Of a stretch of DNA of 43,489 nucleotides, positions 8,361-15,667 are shown piece after piece. The notes beneath the pieces were generated by a model. That model was not told the DNA's origin, made no database searches, and saw only the letters and a list, made by a program, of their open reading frames with translations. Within the stretch, counting starts at the first letter, position 1. Each line of letters begins with the position of its first letter. The DNA comes from Gemmatimonadota bacterium (GTDB lineage: Bacteria > Gemmatimonadota > Gemmatimonadetes > Gemmatimonadales > GWC2-71-9): positions 1-43,489 of the forward strand of contig JANYKV010000101.1 of the NCBI GenBank assembly GCA_025358055.1, given 5' to 3'. The translations under genes were made by a program, and so were the position numbers.

Positions 8361-8513
8361 TTAGAGGCATTCCTCGTTCTTGCGCGTGAGCTTCATGCGC
8401 CCGCCCACCGGACCCGCATCCCGGACCGTCAGGTTCTTGAGAGTATGCTTGTTCAACGCGAGCTTCTTGCCCGGTTTGGCCGACTTGGTGCTACGCTTCG
8501 TGCTTTGGGTCAT
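8361..8513 (-). CDS. Lanthipeptide precursor with LxLNKxTLxxL leader and very short core
   Basis: 50 residues from ATG 8513, with GAGG just upstream (spacing about 5). A GTG-type in-frame extension to 8549 exists but has no site. The Lys/Ser-rich leader contains KKLALNKHTLKNLTV, the same box as the peptide at 6709, then AGPVGG|R. The predicted core is only about 12 residues (RMKLTRKNEECL) with a single Thr42 and a single Cys49, so at most one methyllanthionine ring spanning six residues could form. It is the first gene of the lanC operon and has an ECF-type promoter upstream at 8611-8637. That a leader this well kept carries such a small core is unusual; it could also act as a decoy or signal (inference). 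Confidence 0.8.
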   Translation of the reverse strand: MTQSTKRSTKSAKPGKKLALNKHTLKNLTVRDAGPVGGRMKLTRKNEECL

Positions 8514-8610
8514 GGGTCCTCGGGGTTGGTTCCTGCGTGAGATGCTCAAGGATGCAGACAGTTCAACCTGCCGTTACCTGGGCGGCGACTTGTCAATGCC
8601 CATCCTCGTA

Positions 8611-8637
8611 ATCGAAATTGAGGGGGAGATCCCGCCA
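8611..8637 (-). promoter_or_regulatory. ECF-type promoter, TGGCGGG-N16-CGAT
   Basis: Minus strand: TGGCGGG (8637-8631), a 16-nt spacer, CGAT (8614-8611), then TACGAGG. It is 98 nt before the precursor ATG at 8513. One base differs from TGTCGGG. The remaining 8514-8750 gap shows nothing else I can support. Confidence 0.6.
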
Positions 8638-8750
8638 AAAAGTGGGACCTCGGCCCGTTCTGCAGAGATTCCCAATCACCACGAAACGGAGGGAGGGAGA
8701 CCTGTAGTAGGGGTGGCCTCCCCGCTATGGAAACCACCGATCGAGGTAGC

Positions 8751-11498
8751 TCATTGCTTTGTGAGTGAGGCCAACAGGTCCAAGGCCTCGCTGGTGCGCG
8801 GGTGCGACGGCCCCGCGCCAAACTTCAACGCCACCACCGCGGCTTGGAGTGCCGTGCGAGCACCGGCGGTATCCCCCTTGGCGAGCAGGGCCCGGCCTTC
8901 AAGCAGCCGGGCCTCACCAACGAAAGCGCTTCTCGTTTCGGCGAGCGAGTCGAGTGTTGCAGTTGCGCGGGCATCGCGGGCCAGGCTGAGTGCTTCATCG
9001 GCTTTACCGAGCGCCAACGCGGCCTCCGCCGTCTGAATCACTGCTGGACGGAGTCGCTTGCGGTGCTGGTCAGGCGCGTATCCGTTACCCTCGAGAGCAT
9101 CCTTCAGTGCTTTGTAGGCAGCCACCTTTTCGCCGGACGCCCAAGCGAGCGCACCGTCCAACAGACGGCCATCCGGGATCTGATCGTCCGTGCTTTTAAT
9201 GCGAGGCAGCTTCGCGAGGAGGGTCCGGAACCGTTCCGTGGTGCGCCGGGCGTCGGCCAACCGGCCTAGTTGGATCTCGGAGCGTGCTAGCCCGAAGGTT
9301 CCGCGGCCTTCCCAGTACTCGCTCGTGTCCTTGAGCGCTCGCGCAATGAGCGCCCCGAAATACTTGGCCGCCGTGTCCGCGTGGCGTTGGTAAAGTGCCG
9401 TCTCGGCATAGTGAATGAGGGGTTGCATGTGCACTTCGCCGTTGGGGTCTGCCCGCGCGGACCGCGCCACGACATCGCTGAGCATCTTCTCCGCGTCAGC
9501 GGTCTCCCCGAGGTCGACCAACAACAGTGCGAGGTTGTGCTGGATCACCAACCGAGAAATCATGCCGCCGCGCCCGCTACTTTCCATCGCCGCGAGGGCA
9601 TGGGCATACACTTCGCGGGCGCCGCGCCAGTGACCGCCGGAGTGGAGGGCGCCTGCAAGGGCGGACATCATGTCAAAATAGGCCAGCGTGTTCGAGGCCC
9701 CTTGGCGTTCCATGATGTCAAGAGCACGTCGCGCGGCGGCGGCGGCGGTGTCCTTGTTGCCCGCCTCGGTCTCAAGATCCGACTTGGTCTGCAGGCACGT
9801 GATCTGGGCGTCGGGGTCCGGGTGGGTCAGGAGGAGCGAGTCGGCGCGTTGCTGCAGTCTCTTGGCTTCGTCATAGCTGCCCTGGCTCCGCAGGTTGTCG
9901 ACCATGTGGCACCGAATCGGCGCGAGCTGGTCGGCGCCTCGCCCGGAAACCGCGAGCGACTCGGCCCGGGCAAGGAGGCGGGCCTGAGTTTTGGAGTCAC
10001 CCAAGGTTGCGTATCCGGATGAAAGCTGGAGCAGGATGGCGGACACGAACCGAGGGTCGCCCGCATTCTCTTGCTCGAGCAGCGCGCGGCCCTTGTCGAG
10101 AATGTCGTGCATCGTGATCGGTTTGTCTCCGACCTCAGACGTCATGAGTGCCTGGAATTCAATCTGGGCGTCGGCTCGCCTCTTTTCGTACACCGCCGCG
10201 TCACGTTGCCTCCGCGCCTCCCGCGCCTGGAGCGTCGTCACGATCGCGGCGCCAATCAGCGCCAACGCCACCATGACGGCACTCGCAACCGCCCCTCGAT
10301 TCCGTCGGACGAACTTTCGCGCCCGATAGCCCCATCTATCGGCCTGCGCCGCAACCGGCTCGTGACGGAGGTAGCGAGCCAGGTCCTCCCCGAAGGCGCC
10401 GACGGCCTGATACCGCTGGGTGGGCTCTTTCCGGAGCGCCTTTCCCAGAATGTTCTCGAGGTCGCCACGATACGAACGTCGGAGCTTCATCGGTGAACTG
10501 TCGCGGGCCGTCGCCAACGCCTGCGCTCTGTCCGCTGAAAGGGATGCGCTGGGCGTGAGGGCTTGGGAAAGCCGTGACGGACTCGAATCCAGAACCGCTC
10601 GAATTTGGTCCGCGGGGGTTCGGCAGGCACTGTTCGTGGGATGCCGGCCGGAGAGCAACTGGAACAACACCACACCTAGGCTGTAGACGTCGGTGGCGGT
10701 GGAGATCGGTTCGCCGCGGATTTGCTCCGGCGAGGCGTACTCGAACGTGAGCACTCTCTCTTGCGACGCCGTTGCTGAACCCTGATTCTGTTCGTCTTCC
10801 AGCAACTTGGCGATGCCGAAGTCGAGGAGTTTCACGGTCCCATCGTCGGTGACCAGGATGTTGGACGGTTTGAGATCCCGATGCACAACCAAGTTTGCGT
10901 GCGCGTGGGCCACCGCCGTGAGCACTTGGAGGAACACTCGCAGGCGTGCCTCGGCGGAGAGCTTTCGCTGATCGCACCAGGCATCGAGCGGTTGGCCGTC
11001 AACGAATTCCAAAACCAAGTAGGGCTGGCCGGCTTCACTCACTCCCGCGTCGAGCAGCCGGGAAATGTTGGGGTGAGAAAGCCGTGCCAGAGCGCTGCCT
11101 TCGCGCCGGAACCGGGCCTCGCCCGCCGGGCCGGCCACCGCCAAACTCAAAAACTTGATGGCAGCAAACCCCTCATAGCGTCCGTCGGTTCGCCGGGCGA
11201 GCCATACCGACCCCATACCTCCTTGGCCGAGGTGCCGTTCGATCCGGTAGGCACCGAGGTCCTGGCCCTCGAGGGTCGTGGTGCCGGCGGGGAGATTGGG
11301 TCGATGGCCCGGCGCCAGGAACCCCTCCCTTTCGATGGTCGACTCGTGACTCAGCAGATCCTCGACTTCTGCGACCAGGAACGGTTGGGATTTCCGCTGC
11401 TCCGCGAGCCACGCGGCCCGCGCGTCAGGCGCCAGTTCGAGCGCCGCGTCGAGCAGCGGGCGAAGGGCTTCCCAATGATCCTTGTTGGGTGTGCTCAT
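8751..11498 (-). CDS. Membrane Ser/Thr protein kinase with C-terminal TPR region
   Basis: 915 residues from ATG 11498; another ATG at 11507 would add three residues. An N-terminal ~80-residue segment is followed by a kinase domain at about 85-350 with GQGGMGSVW (glycine loop), AAIKFL (catalytic Lys), VVHRDLKPSN, DFGIAK and ASPEQIRGE (APE site as SPE), so it should be active. One membrane helix lies at about 403-425 (VASAVMVALALIGAAIVTT). The rest, about 450-915, is helical and TPR-like (repeated LARA-, YAHALAAM-, LGLAR-type helices), facing outward. Kinases of this layout commonly pair with the adjacent type of ECF sigma factor in Gemmatimonadota, Acidobacteria and Planctomycetes. The sigma gene ends 80 nt upstream on the same strand, so the pair probably senses an envelope or peptide signal and controls the RiPP island (inference). 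Confidence 0.9.
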   Translation of the reverse strand: MSTPNKDHWEALRPLLDAALELAPDARAAWLAEQRKSQPFLVAEVEDLLSHESTIEREGFLAPGHRPNLPAGTTTLEGQDLGAYRIERHLGQGGMGSVWLARRTDGRYEGFAAIKFLSLAVAGPAGEARFRREGSALARLSHPNISRLLDAGVSEAGQPYLVLEFVDGQPLDAWCDQRKLSAEARLRVFLQVLTAVAHAHANLVVHRDLKPSNILVTDDGTVKLLDFGIAKLLEDEQNQGSATASQERVLTFEYASPEQIRGEPISTATDVYSLGVVLFQLLSGRHPTNSACRTPADQIRAVLDSSPSRLSQALTPSASLSADRAQALATARDSSPMKLRRSYRGDLENILGKALRKEPTQRYQAVGAFGEDLARYLRHEPVAAQADRWGYRARKFVRRNRGAVASAVMVALALIGAAIVTTLQAREARRQRDAAVYEKRRADAQIEFQALMTSEVGDKPITMHDILDKGRALLEQENAGDPRFVSAILLQLSSGYATLGDSKTQARLLARAESLAVSGRGADQLAPIRCHMVDNLRSQGSYDEAKRLQQRADSLLLTHPDPDAQITCLQTKSDLETEAGNKDTAAAAARRALDIMERQGASNTLAYFDMMSALAGALHSGGHWRGAREVYAHALAAMESSGRGGMISRLVIQHNLALLLVDLGETADAEKMLSDVVARSARADPNGEVHMQPLIHYAETALYQRHADTAAKYFGALIARALKDTSEYWEGRGTFGLARSEIQLGRLADARRTTERFRTLLAKLPRIKSTDDQIPDGRLLDGALAWASGEKVAAYKALKDALEGNGYAPDQHRKRLRPAVIQTAEAALALGKADEALSLARDARATATLDSLAETRSAFVGEARLLEGRALLAKGDTAGARTALQAAVVALKFGAGPSHPRTSEALDLLASLTKQ

Positions 11499-11578
11499 TC
11501 GGAGCATCTCGAGACGGAAGGGCGAGGTGTTGCCTGGGTGCTATGTTGTGAGATCAAGTTCGATCCCTAATTGCGACA

Positions 11579-12160
11579 CTACCGATGGGCGCCATCCTCT
11601 GGGGTCGAGGCGTCCAGCGTGCGGTGGAGCGTCAGTCGTGCCTTCTGCCATTCGCGTTGGATGGTGCGATCGCTGACTCCGCGGAGCGCAGCGATTTCGA
11701 CGAACGAGAGACCGCAGAAGAAGTGGAGGTCCACCAACTCCGCCAGACCCTGGTCGACCGTCGCCAGCTCGTCGAGGGCGTCGCTCAGCTCGGCCAGGCT
11801 TTGGCCGTCGTCGGCGGCTGGGCCGGCCCCAGTCTGCAGCGAGAGAAGCTGAAACTCGCCGCCACGCTTAGCGGTGCCGCTAAGTCGGGCGTAATCGACG
11901 ATGAGGCCGCGCATCGCCCGCGAGGCATATCCCAGAAACCGGGCCCGGTCCGGAAAGTGAATGTCAGGGCGGTTCGCGAGGTTGAGATACGCCTCGTGGA
12001 GCAGTGTGGTGGTTCCGAGCGCAAAGTCAGGGTGCTGGTTGCGGAGATGGCGCTGGGCGAGCGTATGAAGCTCCCGGTATAGCACTGCGAACAGGTCATC
12101 CGTCGACCTGGGAGGTTCCGGCTGCTCGGCGCCCGAGGGCGGGGGGCCTGTGGGGATCAT
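11579..12160 (-). CDS. ECF sigma factor of the kinase-linked (TIGR02999/Sig-70_X6-like) group
   Basis: 193 residues, ATG at 12160 with GGAG nine bases upstream. Region 2 reads FLGYASRAMRGLIVDYAR followed by the basic SGTAKRGGE turn. Region 4 reads LVDLHFFCGLSFVEIAALRGVSDRTIQREWQKARLTLH, a standard ECF helix-turn-helix. The ILHEAYLNL and DELATVDQGLAELV segments are typical of the ECF group encoded beside Ser/Thr kinases. No anti-sigma gene is seen, which fits kinase-mediated control. It is the obvious candidate to read the TGTCGGG-N16-CGAT promoters scattered through this island. Its own upstream region has no matching site, so it is probably not directly autoregulated. Confidence 0.9.
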   Translation of the reverse strand: MIPTGPPPSGAEQPEPPRSTDDLFAVLYRELHTLAQRHLRNQHPDFALGTTTLLHEAYLNLANRPDIHFPDRARFLGYASRAMRGLIVDYARLSGTAKRGGEFQLLSLQTGAGPAADDGQSLAELSDALDELATVDQGLAELVDLHFFCGLSFVEIAALRGVSDRTIQREWQKARLTLHRTLDASTPEDGAHR

Positions 12161-12234
12161 TGTTGGCTGCTCCGTCAGGTTAAATATGGGACCCGAATCG
12201 ACGAGCGGCTAGGGAAGCTCTGAATAACGTCGCA

Positions 12235-12254
12235 GCAGCGGGGAAGGCCGCTGC
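12235..12254. other. Stem-loop in the divergent sigma/peroxidase gap
   Basis: GCAGCGG, a 6-nt loop, CCGCTGC: a perfect 7-bp stem in the 387-nt gap between the divergent sigma factor and peroxidase genes. There is no T-tract, so it is not a clear terminator. It might be a protein binding site. Apart from this and the promoter at 12398, the gap shows nothing. Confidence 0.4.
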
Positions 12255-12397
12255 GGTCACGAAGGGCGTGCCTAGCTGGCCCTCACCCCGTTTCCAATCA
12301 CTGCCACAAAGCCGAGCGCCCCGGAGGGACCCTGCGGCCGAGCCCCGACGGCACCACGACCCGGGGTCAGAGCTTCCGTAGGGAGGATCGGCCTGGG

Positions 12398-12424
12398 TGT
12401 CGGGCTTCGTTCTTCATTTCCGAT
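12398..12424 (+). promoter_or_regulatory. ECF-type promoter, TGTCGGG-N16-CGAT
   Basis: TGTCGGG (12398-12404), 16 nt, CGAT (12421-12424), then CAATAGAGTGGCC, 124 nt before the peroxidase ATG. The wider block 12386-12437 aligns without gaps to 15101-15152 upstream of the peptide pair, with roughly 80 percent identity by eye, so the two promoter regions look duplicated or under strong constraint. Confidence 0.7.
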
Positions 12425-12547
12425 CAATAGAGTGGCCAATGGACTGCCCTGACCGCCCCTCGGTTCGGGGGCTGGCAGTCGCCAAGGCTGCAGTGGAGGC
12501 GAGCGATCCGTAGAAACCGGGCTCCAATCAGAAAGAGGTAGGCGAGT

Positions 12548-13924
12548 ATGGGCATCTTTGAGACCAGACCTCTCCGGGTGTTGTCTATCCTTGTGGCAGC
12601 GGGGATCCTCCTCAGCGGCTGCGGATCCGACACCCCCAGCTCCACGCAGCCGAGTCTCGCCCGGTCCGCAGCGGCTCCTCCCCTTGTTGCGTTGGTTCGG
12701 GCCCTGGCGGTCTCGCGCAACATCGGTCCCCTTCCAGCGCCGCCACCGGTACGGACTGCCCTCGCGCGCCTGGGCCAGGCCCTTGCGTTCGACAAGATCC
12801 TGAGCGGCAATCGGGACATCTCCTGTATGACCTGCCACCTGTCGACCTTCGCGACCGGTGATGCGCGCAGCCTCTCGATCGGGCAGGGTGCAGTGGGACT
12901 GGGGCCGAACCGGGTGCATCCCCAAGGCATTTTCATTCCGCGGAATGCGCCTCCGCTGTTTAACCTGCACGTCCTCAATCATCTCTTCTTCGACGGGCGC
13001 GTCGAGCTCGACCCGCAAGGCGCGTTCCACACTCCGGCGGGGACCAACCTGACGCCGGAGATGACCAAGGTGTTCGAGTTTGGGGCCCTGTCGGCCCAGC
13101 CCCTCTTTCCGGTCCTTTCCCGCGACGAGATGCGGGCGAACACCGGGAATGAGCTCGCCGCGATTGACGATGCCCACATGGGAGCGATCTGGCGGGCCAT
13201 CATGCTGCGGCTCGGCGCCATTCCGCAGTATCGCGAGATGTTCGAGGCGGCCTATCCGGGCACGAGGTTCGAGACGATGACGTTCGCCCACGGCAGCAAT
13301 GCTATTGCGGGGTTCTTCTTGAGCCAGCTCACGTCCAAGGATGCGCCATGGGACCGGTTTCTGGCCGGCAACGATGAGGCGCTCAACGGGGCCCAGCTCA
13401 TCGGTGCGAAAGATTTCTTGTCCCTCAAGTGCTCGATTTGTCACAATGGTCCAACCTTCAGCGACGACAAGTTCCACAATGTGGCCCTGGCGCAGTTCGG
13501 GCCCGGCAAGGGCAACGGTCCGTCGGGGCGGGATGATTTCGGGCGGATGAACATCAGCCGTCAGGAGACCGAGCGGTATGCGTTTCGAACGACGCCCCTT
13601 CGGAACGTCGAGTTGACGGGTCCGTATGGGCACGACGGCGCTTTCATCAGACTCCGCGACTTTATTGCCCACTACAGCGAATCGGACCTGAAGCTGCGGA
13701 GCTACGATGTCAGCCAGCTGGAACCCGCCTTACGGCCGACGCTCCTCGCCACAGTCAACGACATTCTCCTCACCCGGGACCTGCTGCTGCAGGGCGTGGT
13801 GATTCCGGACTCGATCGTCGACCACTTGGAGACGTTCATGCGGGCGCTCACGGAGGAAGGCTTTCGGCATCTGGACCGCATCGTCCCGCAGCGCGTTCCC
13901 AGCGGGCTCCCCATCGACCGCTGA
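12548..13924 (+). CDS. Diheme cytochrome c peroxidase/MauG-family lipoprotein
   Basis: 458 residues, ATG at 12548 with an AGAGG site. A lipoprotein signal ends in LLSGC with Cys25, so the enzyme should be anchored outside the cytoplasm. Two covalent heme sites are clear: CMTCH at 93-97 and CSICH at 295-299, with the family's FDKILSGN, FFDGR, RDEM and PYGHDGAF blocks between and after. The superfamily includes H2O2 peroxidases and MauG/MbnH-type enzymes that oxidise Trp or Tyr residues in protein partners. Here it sits in a peptide biosynthesis island, directly before the Cys-rich protein and two precursors, and shares their promoter type. A role in oxidative modification of an exported peptide, or in peroxide detoxification linked to it, is therefore plausible but inferred. 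Confidence 0.92.
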   Translation: MGIFETRPLRVLSILVAAGILLSGCGSDTPSSTQPSLARSAAAPPLVALVRALAVSRNIGPLPAPPPVRTALARLGQALAFDKILSGNRDISCMTCHLSTFATGDARSLSIGQGAVGLGPNRVHPQGIFIPRNAPPLFNLHVLNHLFFDGRVELDPQGAFHTPAGTNLTPEMTKVFEFGALSAQPLFPVLSRDEMRANTGNELAAIDDAHMGAIWRAIMLRLGAIPQYREMFEAAYPGTRFETMTFAHGSNAIAGFFLSQLTSKDAPWDRFLAGNDEALNGAQLIGAKDFLSLKCSICHNGPTFSDDKFHNVALAQFGPGKGNGPSGRDDFGRMNISRQETERYAFRTTPLRNVELTGPYGHDGAFIRLRDFIAHYSESDLKLRSYDVSQLEPALRPTLLATVNDILLTRDLLLQGVVIPDSIVDHLETFMRALTEEGFRHLDRIVPQRVPSGLPIDR

Positions 13925-14000
13925 GATCGAACGCCTGATCGTACGACCTTTGTGTACCCCTACTGGCGCGGCTGCCTGCGAACCTTGGAAGGGAAGTCAG

Positions 14001-15086
14001 ATGTCCATCAACTCGAGTCCATTGCCGCCACTCTATGACCGGTGGATGCAGCAATGCCTCCAGAGCCCGATCCCCAATGAGCCAAAGGCCACCTGTAACG
14101 ATTGCGCCATGTGTGCCACTGAGCAGCCCGGGTCGTCGCGAGACGCTGTGTTCTACGACCCTGCGAGCAAATGCTGCACCTACATGCCGACGCTCTGGAA
14201 CTTCCTGGTGGGCGCGCTCCTCGAGGATGACAGTCCTGAGGCCGCTCCGGGACGCCGGACCGTGGAAGCCCGGATCGATGCCGGAGTTGCGGTCACGCCG
14301 ATGGGCCTCCAACGGCCGGCGGTGTATGAACTGTTGTACTCGCGGATCTCCAATGCATTCGGCCAAGCACAGAGCATGCGCTGCCCCCACTATATCGAGG
14401 AAGGTGGGCGGTGCGGAGTATGGCGGGCGCGCGAGTCCACCTGCGCCACGTGGTTCTGCAAACTCGAACGGGGCGCCTTAGCTAGTGAATTCTGGGGCCG
14501 CTTGCATCGCTTGCTCTTTCTGGCCGAACACTCTCTCAGCCGTTGGTGCGTGTTGCAGCTCGACCTCGGCGAGCCTGCGCTCCGTTCGCTGATCCCGAGG
14601 CAGCAAGCGAGCACCGGGGCCCCGTTGGCTGCCGCGGATTTTGACCAACGTGCCGATCCCGAAACCTACCGGCGAAAATGGGGGCCCTGGGTCGGGAAGG
14701 AACAGGAATTTTTCCGCCGAGCGGGTCAACTCGTGCGCGAGCTGCCCTGGAGCAAGGTTCGCGAGCTGGGTGGAGCGGAAGCACAGGTCGCCGAGGTGCT
14801 CGTTCAAGATGCTTTCCGGCGTCTGAGCTCAACTGAGGTACCGGAACACCTCAGAGCCGCATCGGTCAACCTCAAGCTGGATCCGGACGGTGGCGCGCTC
14901 CTGACCACCTACTCCCCGACCGACCCTCTCCGGCTCTCTAAACGCGTGCTAGAAGTCCTCCCCTACTTCGACGGCCGTCCTACAGCGGCTGTCGTCGAAA
15001 GTATCTGCCAGACCCGCGGGCTCGATGTGACTACGCCTCTGCTCCGGCGGCTGGTGGACTTCGGGGTGCTCGAGGACGCGGGATGA
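14001..15086 (+). CDS. YkgJ-like metal-binding Cys-rich protein with C-terminal PqqD-like domain
   Basis: 361 residues from ATG 14001, chosen because GGAAGGGAAG lies just upstream; a TTG-started extension to 13950 lacks a site. The first half has nine cysteines in a YkgJ-like order: Cys32-x2-Cys35-x2-Cys38, Cys58-Cys59, then Cys128-x9-Cys138-x9-Cys148-x4-Cys153 (CPHYIEEGGRCGVW...CATWFC). This matches the zinc/iron-chelating CxxCxxC...C...C pattern of that family. The last ~80 residues (LSKRVLEVLPYFDGRPTAAV...LRRLVDFGVLED) resemble PqqD, the small winged-helix RiPP recognition element that grips leader peptides. It lies 76 nt after the peroxidase and 144 nt before two precursors. I propose a leader-guided metallo- or Fe-S maturase or carrier; no such combination is known to me. 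Confidence 0.7.
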   Translation: MSINSSPLPPLYDRWMQQCLQSPIPNEPKATCNDCAMCATEQPGSSRDAVFYDPASKCCTYMPTLWNFLVGALLEDDSPEAAPGRRTVEARIDAGVAVTPMGLQRPAVYELLYSRISNAFGQAQSMRCPHYIEEGGRCGVWRARESTCATWFCKLERGALASEFWGRLHRLLFLAEHSLSRWCVLQLDLGEPALRSLIPRQQASTGAPLAAADFDQRADPETYRRKWGPWVGKEQEFFRRAGQLVRELPWSKVRELGGAEAQVAEVLVQDAFRRLSSTEVPEHLRAASVNLKLDPDGGALLTTYSPTDPLRLSKRVLEVLPYFDGRPTAAVVESICQTRGLDVTTPLLRRLVDFGVLEDAG

Positions 15087-15112
15087 GGCCGGCCCGTTGG
15101 GATCGGTCTTGA

Positions 15113-15139
15113 TGTCGGGTTCCACTCTCCATTTCCGAT
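15113..15139 (+). promoter_or_regulatory. ECF-type promoter, TGTCGGG-N16-CGAT
   Basis: TGTCGGG (15113-15119), 16 nt, CGAT (15136-15139), then ATATAGGGTGGCC, 92 nt before the first peptide ATG at 15231. See 12398-12424 for the near-identical block. Confidence 0.7.
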
Positions 15140-15230
15140 ATATAGGGTGGCCCCAGTGACATACGGACGCTGTTGGCCACGCGATAGACGATCTGCGATT
15201 GACCAATCACCACTTGACCCCGGAGGTACC

Positions 15231-15389
15231 ATGTCGAATGCGAAGAAGGCGGACAAGCAGCTGGCGGACCTTCCCGCCGAGAACAAGGAAACCGTGTCAG
15301 TCGATGCGGGTCAGGCGGACGCCGTTCGTGGCGGAAGCAAGCCGGCGGGAGAAGGGTCGAATCTCAAATACAAGCAGCCCGGCCCGTGA
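15231..15389 (+). CDS. RiPP-like precursor peptide with DLP/GG leader, Cys-free core (first of tandem pair)
   Basis: 52 residues, ATG at 15231 with GGAGG four bases upstream. The leader runs MSNAKKADKQLADLP...VSVDAGQADAVRGG: an acidic segment and a double glycine typical of C39 substrates. The remaining core (17 residues, SKPAGEGSNLKYKQPGP) has no Cys and only two Ser, so it cannot be a lanthipeptide. It holds one Tyr and three Lys near its C-terminus. It is duplicated at 15443 with an exact 212-bp offset that includes the upstream CCAATCACCA block. The ECF-type promoter at 15113 should drive both copies. Cores of the two share a (L/M)xYK(Q)P ending, which may be the modified site. Confidence 0.75.
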   Translation: MSNAKKADKQLADLPAENKETVSVDAGQADAVRGGSKPAGEGSNLKYKQPGP

Positions 15390-15442
15390 GAGCGAGCCTA
15401 TTCCATCAATGGTCCCAATCACCAGTTGACCTTGGAGACGCC

Positions 15443-15622
15443 ATGTCGAACGAGAAGAAGAGCGAAAAAACGTTGGCGGATCTTCCTATCGAGCCTCAGA
15501 ATGAGGTGTCGGTCAGCGCGGACGAGGCCGATTCCATCCGTGGCGGAGGGAAGAACGAGGTGCCCGTTGAGCATATCTCGCTCAGTTTTGGGAAACTTGG
15601 GATGGAATATAAACCACAGTAG
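15443..15622 (+). CDS. RiPP-like precursor peptide with DLP/GG leader, Cys-free core (second of tandem pair)
   Basis: 59 residues, ATG at 15443 with TTGGAG eight bases upstream. The leader MSNEKKSEKTLADLP...VSVSADEADSIRGG is clearly homologous to the peptide at 15231 (same length to the GG). The core (24 residues, starting GKNEVPVEHISLSFG) has diverged and is again Cys-free with two Ser. It ends KLGMEYKPQ, keeping the Tyr-Lys-Pro feature. The conserved leader with variable core is the classic sign of a RiPP precursor family. It is convergent with the parvulin-like gene that ends at 15668. Confidence 0.75.
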   Translation: MSNEKKSEKTLADLPIEPQNEVSVSADEADSIRGGGKNEVPVEHISLSFGKLGMEYKPQ

Positions 15623-15642
15623 TTCCTGCGGTGTGTGGGTGG

Positions 15643-15663
15643 CTCGGCGGGCTAGGCGCCGAG
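15643..15663. terminator. Possible hairpin terminator between convergent genes
   Basis: CTCGGCG (15643-15649), a 7-nt loop, CGCCGAG (15657-15663) in the 45-nt gap between the second peptide and the convergent parvulin-like gene. It is a GC-rich 7-bp stem without a T-run, so it is at best a weak or Rho-assisted bidirectional terminator. Confidence 0.4.
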
Positions 15664-15667
15664 GGCT

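Noticed and set aside
12272..13672. Long minus-strand open frame (466 residues) across the diheme peroxidase gene
   Set aside because: It is antisense to a gene with two clear heme motifs, has no recognisable domain and shows the composition of a GC-rich shadow frame.
13950..14000. Longer N-terminus for the Cys-rich protein (TTG start)
   Set aside because: No ribosome binding site there, while ATG 14001 follows GGAAGGGAAG closely.
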